Positions 58,705-64,000 of a DNA stretch of 64,000 nucleotides are shown here, one piece after another. Both the position numbers and the translations under genes were made by a program. The DNA is taken from the NCBI RefSeq assembly GCF_012163145.1, contig NZ_JAAVTX010000008.1, forward strand, positions 124,001 to 188,000. Direction: 5' to 3'. Every line of letters begins with the position of its first letter. Position 1 is the first letter of the stretch. This DNA comes from Falsiroseomonas frigidaquae. Lineage in GTDB: Bacteria; Pseudomonadota; Alphaproteobacteria; Acetobacterales; Acetobacteraceae. The notes beneath the pieces were generated by a model. That model saw only the letters and a program-made list of their open reading frames with translations. It was not told the origin of the DNA and did no database searches.

Positions 58705-59379
58705 TCACCCCGCCGCCACCTCCGCAACCAGCGCCTCGCGCGCCTGCCGGGTGGCGGCGGTCTTCGCCCGCACGGCGGCGAGAATGTCGGGCGGTGCGGT
58801 CTCGGGGCTGCCGGAGTCGAAGGGCGGCGCCGGGGCGTATTCCAGGCCGAGCTGGATCGCCTGCGCCGCGGCCGGCCCGGCGATTTCCGCCACCAGGGCC
58901 AGGGCGAAGTCGATGCCGGCGGTGACGCCGCCGCCGGTGAACAGGTTGCCGTCCTGCACCACCCGCGCCTGCACCGGAATCGCACCGAGCGGAGACAGCA
59001 GGTGGTGGGCATTCCAATGGGTCGTGGCGCGCTTGCCGCGCAGCAGCCCGGCCGCGCCGAGCACCAGCGCGCCGGTGCAGACCGAGGTGACATAGCGCGC
59101 ACCGGGCGCCTGGCGGCGCAGGAAATCCAGCACCGCCGGGTCGCGCAGCAGCGCGTTCACCCCGCCCCCACCAGGTACGCAGATGATATCGAGCTGCGGG
59201 CAGGTGCCGAAATCGGTGGTGGCCAGCAGGGTGAGGCCGGTCGAGGCCCGCACCGGCCCGGTCTGTGCCGCCACCAGATGCATTCGCGCGCACGGCAGGC
59301 CGGCCAGCACCTCATAGGGGCCGGTGAGGTCCAGTTGCTGTACGTCCGGAAACAGCAGCAGGCCGATCTCGATGGTCAT
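58705..59379 (-). CDS. DJ-1/PfpI-family protein, isonitrile hydratase-like
   Basis: 224 residues from ATG 59379 (MTIEIGLLLFPDVQQLDLTG); the frame is open 25 codons upstream but with no motif. The DJ-1 fold is shown by LLFPDVQQLDLTGPYEVLA and the nucleophile elbow VCTGALVLGAAGLL, with the active-site Cys near residue 103, followed by THWNAHHLL. This is the branch of isonitrile hydratase and GlxA-type sensor domains; no DNA-binding HTH domain is attached here. The activity is not certain. Confidence 0.85.
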   Translation of the reverse strand: MTIEIGLLLFPDVQQLDLTGPYEVLAGLPCARMHLVAAQTGPVRASTGLTLLATTDFGTCPQLDIICVPGGGGVNALLRDPAVLDFLRRQAPGARYVTSVCTGALVLGAAGLLRGKRATTHWNAHHLLSPLGAIPVQARVVQDGNLFTGGGVTAGIDFALALVAEIAGPAAAQAIQLGLEYAPAPPFDSGSPETAPPDILAAVRAKTAATRQAREALVAEVAAG

Positions 59380-59450
59380 GTTCCGTCTCCTGCCCGGGTT
59401 GTCCCGGCAGGCTAGACGGGACCGCGGACGGGGGAAAACCCCCGCCCTGA

Positions 59451-59705
59451 TCAATGCACCAGCATCGGCTCCATATCGTGCTGGCGGATCGCCGCGGCGG
59501 CGAGATCGGCGTTCGGCGCCGCGCCGATCGGCGTGCCATCGGCGGCATGGATAGCGAAGGCCAGCGCGCCGTTCATCACGACCGGGCGCAGATAGGCCAC
59601 GGCATCCGCACCGAGGCGGGCGAAATCGAGGTTCGACAGGCTCCGCAGAGCCATCGGGGTCATATTCATGCGGCCCTCACCGGCGCCGCCATCAAAGTCG
59701 GACAT
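59451..59705 (-). CDS. DUF1150-family small protein
   Basis: 84 residues from ATG 59705 (MSDFDGGAGEGRMNM) with GGAAGGAGAACACC upstream. The motif AYLRPVVMNGALAFAIHAADGTPI matches the DUF1150 family, found in alphaproteobacteria next to hsp20 genes. Function is unknown; the steady pairing suggests a role in the heat-shock response. It lies 59 bases downstream of hsp20 and is probably cotranscribed. Confidence 0.85.
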   Translation of the reverse strand: MSDFDGGAGEGRMNMTPMALRSLSNLDFARLGADAVAYLRPVVMNGALAFAIHAADGTPIGAAPNADLAAAAIRQHDMEPMLVH

Positions 59706-59764
59706 GGTGTTCTCCTTCCGGCACGGCCGTTCCTGGCCCGTGCCAACGTAACGCAAAACGGGTC

Positions 59765-60292
59765 TCAGCTTTCCTTGACCCGATTATCAGCCAGTCTCTC
59801 ACCCGGCTGCCTGTCGCCCTGCAGCTTCTCACCCGGCTGGCCGCCGCCCACCTGCCCCACGACGGGGCGCTGCGGGCCGTTGCCGCGCGTGGCGATCTGG
59901 ATGGTCTTGACCCGCACCTCCGGCACCGGGCGGCGCAGGTCGACATGCAGCAGGCCGTTATCCAGCCAGGCTCCCTCCACCTCGATCCCCTCGGCCAATA
60001 CGAAGGCGCGCTGGAATTGCCGCGCGGCGATGCCGCGATGCAGGAATATCCGGCCCTCGCTATCGTCGCGCTGGCGGCCGCGGATCACCAGCTGATTGTC
60101 TTCCTGCGTGATCTGCAGGTCATCCATCGAGAAGCCGGCAACCGCCAGCGTGATGCGAAGCCGCGTCTCCGCGGTCTGCTCGATGTTGTAGGGCGGGTAG
60201 CCGTCGGCACTTTTCTGCACCCGGTCGAGCATCTGCTCCAGATGATCGAAGCCGAGGAACAGGGGTGAGCCGAACAGCGATGATCGTGACAT
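59765..60292 (-). CDS. Hsp20-family small heat shock protein
   Basis: ATP-independent chaperone that holds unfolding proteins. 175 residues from ATG 60292 (MSRSSLFGSPLFLGFDHLEQ). The alpha-crystallin domain spans about residues 35-130 (ETRLRITLAVAGFSMDDLQI; QLVIRGRQ; NGLLHVDLRRPVPE). The C-terminus (GQVGGGQPGEKLQGDRQPGERLADN) is long and Gly/Gln-rich, with no clear I-x-I motif. The leader upstream can sequester the ribosome site (see 60293-60390). Confidence 0.93.
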   Translation of the reverse strand: MSRSSLFGSPLFLGFDHLEQMLDRVQKSADGYPPYNIEQTAETRLRITLAVAGFSMDDLQITQEDNQLVIRGRQRDDSEGRIFLHRGIAARQFQRAFVLAEGIEVEGAWLDNGLLHVDLRRPVPEVRVKTIQIATRGNGPQRPVVGQVGGGQPGEKLQGDRQPGERLADNRVKES

Positions 60293-60390
60293 ATCTTAAG
60301 GTGCCTCCTCGCTCAGGAGCGAAGCCGTGGTCTCGCGGGGCCCCAAGGCACCCCGCTTGCTCCAATTTTGGCGCCGGGGCCTGCCGTTGC
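60293..60390 (-). promoter_or_regulatory. hsp20 leader: possible ROSE-like RNA thermometer and heat-shock promoter
   Basis: The mRNA just before the hsp20 start reads GCUUCGCUCCU-GAGCG-AGGAGGC; the ribosome site AGGAGG (60309-60304) can pair with CUCCU (60319-60315). The UCGCU element next to it resembles the U(U/C)GCU core of ROSE thermometers, which are common before alphaproteobacterial hsp20 genes. A second stem GCGGGG/CCCCGC lies at 60335-60356. CCCTTGCAA (about 60380-60388) followed 18 bases later by CCAAAATT could be a heat-shock sigma promoter. All of this is inference by eye. Confidence 0.5.
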
Positions 60391-60461
60391 AAGGGGGGCA
60401 AGGCGGGGCTACCTCTCCGCCCTTCCCCCGTGATGTCCCGCCATGCGGGCGAGTGATAGAC

Positions 60462-60989
60462 ATGACCTCCGCAACAGACCTGCTGCCCATCCTCAATGTT
60501 CCGGACCCGCGGCTGCGCGCCAAGGCCAAGCCCGTGCCGGCCGGGGATGCGCGCATCGGCGACCTCTCCGCCCGCATGCTGGCCACCATGTACAAGGCGC
60601 CCGGCATCGGGCTGGCGGCACCGCAGGTGGGCGAGCTGCTGCGCCTGGTCGTGCTCGACCTGCATGAGAACGACATCCCGGCGCCGATGGTGCTGGTGAA
60701 CCCGGAGATCATCGCCGAAAGCGCCGAGATGGCGGTGCGCGAGGAAGGCTGCCTGTCCCTGCCCGGCCAGTATGCGGATGTGACGCGGCCGGCCCGGGTG
60801 AAGGTGCGCTACCACGACCTGACCGGCGCGAAGAAGGAAATCGAGGGCGACGGCCTGCTCGCTGCCTGCCTGCAGCATGAAATCGATCATCTCGATGGCG
60901 TGCTGTTCGTGGACCATATCTCCGCCTTGAAGCGCAACATGCTGCTGCGGAAGCTGGCCAAGGAACTGAAGCTGAAGGCGCAGGAGTGA
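60462..60989 (+). CDS. def: Peptide deformylase
   Basis: Removes the formyl group from the N-terminal Met of new proteins. 175 residues from ATG 60462 ([18 protein letters not shown]). Metal and active-site motifs: GIGLAAPQ near residue 48, EGCLSLP with Cys97, and QHEIDHLDG with His139, Glu140 and His143. The longer frame upstream crosses the hsp20 leader and is not used. GTGA overlap with fmt. Confidence 0.96.
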   Translation: MTSATDLLPILNVPDPRLRAKAKPVPAGDARIGDLSARMLATMYKAPGIGLAAPQVGELLRLVVLDLHENDIPAPMVLVNPEIIAESAEMAVREEGCLSLPGQYADVTRPARVKVRYHDLTGAKKEIEGDGLLAACLQHEIDHLDGVLFVDHISALKRNMLLRKLAKELKLKAQE

Positions 60990-61894
60990 GCACGAAGCTC
61001 CGCCTCGCCTTCATGGGCAGCCCGGATTTCTCGGTTCCGGCGCTGCGGGCATTGCATGCGGCGGGGCATGAGATCGTCGCGGTCTATGCCCAGCCGCCGA
61101 AGCCGGCCGGGCGCGGCCAGCGGGAGACCCCCTGCCCGGTACATCGCGCGGCGCTGGAACTCGGCCTGCCGGTCCGCACCCCGGCCCGGGTGAAGCGGGA
61201 TGCGGCGGAGCATGCGGCATTCGCGGCGCTGGATCTCGATGTGGCGGTGGTCGCGGCCTATGGGTTGATCCTGCCGAAGCCGATGCTGGAGGCGCCCCGG
61301 CGCGGCTGCCTGAACATCCATGCCTCGCTGCTGCCGCGCTGGCGCGGCGCAGGGCCGATCCAGGCGGCGATCCTGGCCGGCGACCGGGAAACCGGCATCA
61401 CCATTATGCAGATGGAGGAAGGGCTGGATACCGGCCCGATGCTGCTTCGCGAGTCCACGCCGATCGGTCCCCGCACCACCACGCCCGAACTGCACGACGC
61501 GCTGTCGGCCATCGGCGCCCGGCTGATCCTGCGCGCGCTGGAAGAAAATCCACCGGCGACGCCGCAGCCGGAGGATGGCGTGACTTATGCGCCGAAGCTG
61601 GCCAAGGCGGATGGGCGGCTGGACTGGACCCAGCCCGCCGAAGCGCTGGACCGCCGCATCCGCGCGCTCACCCCCTGGCCCGGCTGTTTCTTCCAGGCCG
61701 GCGAGGAGGTGCTGCGGGTGCATGCGGCGGAGCCGCTGCCCGGAAGCGGCGCCCCCGGCACGCTGCTGGCGCCCGATGTCGTGGCCTGCGGCGCGGGCGC
61801 GCTGCGGCTGCTGCGCCTGCAACGCCCCGGCCGCGCCGCCATGCCCACCGCCGACCTGCTGCGCGGCTACAGCCTGCCCGCGCAGCTGACCTGA
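60986..61894 (+). CDS. fmt: Methionyl-tRNA formyltransferase
   Basis: Formylates Met-tRNAfMet using 10-formyl-tetrahydrofolate. 302 residues from GTG 60986 overlapping the def stop. N-terminal formyltransferase domain: [15 protein letters not shown] near residue 9, [18 protein letters not shown] near 112 (active-site His/Arg region) and [17 protein letters not shown] near 135. The C-terminal oligonucleotide-binding-fold domain follows ([15 protein letters not shown] near 216). Length matches Fmt. Confidence 0.96.
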   Translation: MSTKLRLAFMGSPDFSVPALRALHAAGHEIVAVYAQPPKPAGRGQRETPCPVHRAALELGLPVRTPARVKRDAAEHAAFAALDLDVAVVAAYGLILPKPMLEAPRRGCLNIHASLLPRWRGAGPIQAAILAGDRETGITIMQMEEGLDTGPMLLRESTPIGPRTTTPELHDALSAIGARLILRALEENPPATPQPEDGVTYAPKLAKADGRLDWTQPAEALDRRIRALTPWPGCFFQAGEEVLRVHAAEPLPGSGAPGTLLAPDVVACGAGALRLLRLQRPGRAAMPTADLLRGYSLPAQLT

Positions 61895-62656
61895 ATGCCT
61901 CGCTACGCGCTGCTGCTGGAATATGACGGCACGAATTTCTGCGGCTGGCAGCGCCAGCACGACCTGCCCAGCGTGCAGAAGCTGCTGGAGGAAGCGGCCG
62001 CGCCGCTGAACCACGGCGTGCCGCCCACCGTCACCGCCTCCGGCCGCACCGATGCGGGCGTGCATGCGGAAGGCGCGGTGGCCGATCTGGAACTGGCGCT
62101 GGACCTGCCGCCGCAGCGTGTGCGGGACGCCATCAATTTCCGCACCCTGCCCCACCCCGTGGTGGTCCGCGCCGCCGCGCGGGTGGCGGATGGCTGGTCG
62201 GCGCGCTTCGATTGCCTCGGCCGTGGCTATCGCTACCGCATCCTCAACCGTCCGGCGCGGCCAGCGCTGGAGGCCAGCAAGCTTTGGCATGTGAAGCGCC
62301 CGCTGGATGCGGCGGCGATGCATGAGGCGGCGCAGATGCTGCTCGGCCGGCATGATTTCTCCGCCTATCGCGCCGCCGCCTGCCAGGCGAAATCCGCCAT
62401 CCGCACGCTGGACCGGCTGGATGTGGCGCGGGTCGGGGAGGAGGTGCAGGTGACCGCGGAAGCCCGCAGCTTCCTGCACCATCAGGTCCGCAACCTGGTC
62501 GGCACGCTGTACGAGGTCGGCCACGGCCGCCGCCCCGTGACCTGGCCGCGCGAGGTGCTGGAGGGGCTGGACCGCGGCAAGGCGGGCCAGACGGCGCCGC
62601 CGGATGGGCTGGTCTTCCGGTTCGCGCGGTACGAGCCGGCGCCGGAGTGGGTGTAG
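61895..62656 (+). CDS. truA: tRNA pseudouridine synthase A
   Basis: Isomerises uridines 38-40 in the anticodon stem-loop. 253 residues from ATG 61895, directly after the fmt stop. Motif YALLLEYDGTNFCGWQRQ near residue 4, GRTDAGVHAEG with catalytic Asp53, FHRIL-like RYRILNRPARPALE near 110, and RNLVGTLYEVGHG near 196. Length and order def-fmt-truA are typical. Confidence 0.96.
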   Translation: MPRYALLLEYDGTNFCGWQRQHDLPSVQKLLEEAAAPLNHGVPPTVTASGRTDAGVHAEGAVADLELALDLPPQRVRDAINFRTLPHPVVVRAAARVADGWSARFDCLGRGYRYRILNRPARPALEASKLWHVKRPLDAAAMHEAAQMLLGRHDFSAYRAAACQAKSAIRTLDRLDVARVGEEVQVTAEARSFLHHQVRNLVGTLYEVGHGRRPVTWPREVLEGLDRGKAGQTAPPDGLVFRFARYEPAPEWV

Positions 62657-62668
62657 TCATCCCCCAGA

Positions 62669-62923
62669 TCAAGTGACCTGCACCGGATTAGGCTTAAGGC
62701 CCTGGCCATCGTAGCCCACGCTTCTTGGGCACCCATGCCACCGCGACTGGTGCTCGGCATGAGCTTCTTGCTTGCCGTCAGCCGAGGTGCCGTGGAGCCT
62801 GACCGGCCCCTTGCAGTCGACGCAGCGGATCATCTGACGCCTATTGCCGAGTGCCAGCGCGACGCTCAGTCTGCGCCATTCGCCATCTGTGCCCTTGATC
62901 TCGATATCCGTTGCGAGCGGCAC
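62669..62923 (-). CDS. Small Cys/His-rich protein (putative zinc-binding)
   Basis: 84 residues from GTG 62923 (read MPLATDIEIKGTDGEWRRLS), which overlaps the TAG stop of the upstream dehydrogenase by one base; GGAGG lies 11 bases before it. The middle has a zinc-finger-like pattern: RCVDCKGPVRLHG (CxxC), then HAEHQSRWHGC with paired His and Cys. Residues CxxC-HxxH-C are compatible with one zinc site. Reminiscent of small bacterial proteins of unknown function; no enzyme motif. It may be translationally coupled to the dehydrogenase. Confidence 0.62.
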   Translation of the reverse strand: MPLATDIEIKGTDGEWRRLSVALALGNRRQMIRCVDCKGPVRLHGTSADGKQEAHAEHQSRWHGCPRSVGYDGQGLKPNPVQVT

Positions 62924-63972
62924 TACACCGCCTCCGGCAGCGCCAAATCGAACCGCTGTGCCAGCTTGGCCAGCGCCGGCAGGATCGCCGGGTGCAGCGC
63001 CACCCCTTCCGCCATCGCCTGCGCCCGGCGCGCCATGGCGCGTTCGCCCGGCAGGCGGGGCGCCTCGCCGCCCGGCTTCGGCGGATTGCCGTGCACCGCA
63101 TCCGCCATCCAGCCGGTTTCCCGCAGGAAGGCCTGGGTACCGCCGAAGCGGGCCGGGTCGATCACCATGACCAGGACGGAGGCGCCCCAGCCGGTCGGCG
63201 CATCGGCGCGGCCATGGCCGGCGAGCGCGCTGGTCAGCACCTCGATCAGCAGGCCGAGCGCGAAGCCCTTGTGCCCAGCCTCCACCCCGCCGAGCGGCAT
63301 CAGCGTGCCATCCGCCCAGAACACGTTGGGGTCCCGCGTCGGCGCGCCATTCGCGTCCAGCAGCACCTCATGGTCGAACAGCTTGCCCTCGGCGCGCTTG
63401 CGGCCGGTCATGCCGTTGGTGGTGACGGACATCGACACATCGATCAGCACCGGGCCATCCGGCGTCGGCCAGGCGGCGGCCAGCGGGTTCGGCGTGTAGA
63501 TCCGCCGCGTGCCGCCCCAGGGCGCGACCGACCCGGTGGCGGGGTCGGAGCAGGTCAGCAGCAGCATACGCCCGGCGGCGGCCACGGGCGGGCCATAGGC
63601 GGCAAGGCAGCCGATATGGTGGCAGCGGCCGATGCTGACCACGCCGATCCCGGCCTCGGCCGAGGCTGCCTCCGCCCGCGCGATGGCGCGGCGCACCAGC
63701 CAGGGGCCGGGCAGCTTGCGGCCATCCCAGGTCTCGGCGACCGCGGTGGCGGAGACCAGTTCCGGCTCACCCGTCGCGCGCATGTCGCCGGAAACCAGGG
63801 AATCCAGGTACGGGGTCAGCAGCGCCAGGCCATGCGTGTCGTGGCCCATCAGGTCGCCCTCGAGCAGCACCTCCGCCACCGCGCGGGCCTTCTCCGATTC
63901 GAGCCCCGCGGCGGCGCAGGCCGTGGTGGCGAAGCGCAGCAATCCCGCCACCTCGTAGCGCGCATCCGGCAT
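62923..63972 (-). CDS. Malate/L-lactate dehydrogenase family oxidoreductase (Ldh_2)
   Basis: 349 residues from ATG 63972 (MPDARYEVAGLLRFATTACA) with GGGAGACGAACC upstream. Family motifs: EGDLMGHDTHGLALLTPYL near residue 40 (active-site His), RCHHIGCLAAYG near 115, SVTTNGMTGRKRAEG near 185 and GVEAGHKGFALGLLIEVLT near 228. These NAD(P)-dependent enzymes reduce or oxidise 2-keto/2-hydroxy acids such as malate, lactate, ureidoglycolate or 2,3-diketogulonate; the substrate is not identifiable here. TAG stop shares its last G with the GTG of the small gene downstream. Confidence 0.9.
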   Translation of the reverse strand: MPDARYEVAGLLRFATTACAAAGLESEKARAVAEVLLEGDLMGHDTHGLALLTPYLDSLVSGDMRATGEPELVSATAVAETWDGRKLPGPWLVRRAIARAEAASAEAGIGVVSIGRCHHIGCLAAYGPPVAAAGRMLLLTCSDPATGSVAPWGGTRRIYTPNPLAAAWPTPDGPVLIDVSMSVTTNGMTGRKRAEGKLFDHEVLLDANGAPTRDPNVFWADGTLMPLGGVEAGHKGFALGLLIEVLTSALAGHGRADAPTGWGASVLVMVIDPARFGGTQAFLRETGWMADAVHGNPPKPGGEAPRLPGERAMARRAQAMAEGVALHPAILPALAKLAQRFDLALPEAV

Positions 63973-64000
63973 GGTTCGTCTCCCTGATCCGTTGTTGCGT

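Overview
The window is a contiguous chromosomal segment of a very GC-rich alphaproteobacterium. The most likely source is Acetobacteraceae of the Roseomonas type. This rests on base composition, the rpsP-rimM-trmD-rplS and lptC-lptA-lptB-rpoN-hpf orders, an hsp20 plus DUF1150 pair, a gltD-gltB order and a leuCDB cluster. It is inference: no rRNA is present to confirm it.

Layout: a cut-off transglutaminase/DUF2126 gene on the minus strand (1-2287) faces two SDR oxidoreductases and glucokinase (2431-4958). A complete glycogen operon follows (5099-16614): glgP, glgB, glgC, glgA and one 1360-residue GlgX-MalQ fusion. glgP/glgB are separated by 13 bases; glgB/glgC, glgC/glgA and glgA/glgX-malQ overlap. 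Together they make ADP-glucose, polymerise and branch it, and degrade it through phosphorolysis, debranching and maltodextrin recycling; glk sits just upstream. Next come an FMN alpha-hydroxy-acid oxidase, a membrane-anchored BcsB-like protein and a sulfotransferase.

From 20925 to 31604 the minus strand is mostly housekeeping: thrS, infC, a SAM methyltransferase, ffh, rpsP, rimM, trmD, rplS, leuC, leuD, leuB and tRNA-Arg(ACG). Then follow a NYN-LOTUS protein, two glycosyltransferases, an FAH-family protein with an alpha/beta hydrolase, an epimerase-like protein and a TPR protein. A Bug-type binding protein with a cyclase and an SDR, a GST, a GH10 xylanase-like enzyme and glutamate synthase (gltD-gltB) complete this part.

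At tRNA-Leu(CAG) (51074-51160) there is a 1.9 kb AT-richer insert carrying an FkbM methyltransferase. It is bounded by a 17-bp direct repeat of the tRNA 3' end (51145-51161 and 53072-53088), so it looks like a remnant of a tRNA-targeted integrative element. Housekeeping genes then resume: an RNase D-like exonuclease, lptC-lptA-lptB, rpoN and hpf. The window ends with a DJ-1/PfpI protein, DUF1150, hsp20, def-fmt-truA, a small Cys/His-rich protein and a malate/lactate dehydrogenase.

Notable signals are the in-frame GlgX-MalQ fusion, the tRNA-Leu island, and a 24-bp tandem repeat that multiplies the lptB start codon. Others are a 24-bp hairpin-forming repeat array at 39169-39348, a possible ROSE-like thermometer before hsp20, and several strong dyads between operons. 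I did not find a convincing wholly new defence or mobile system. Start codons were chosen from alignment-like reasoning and visible ribosome binding sites; no database search was possible.
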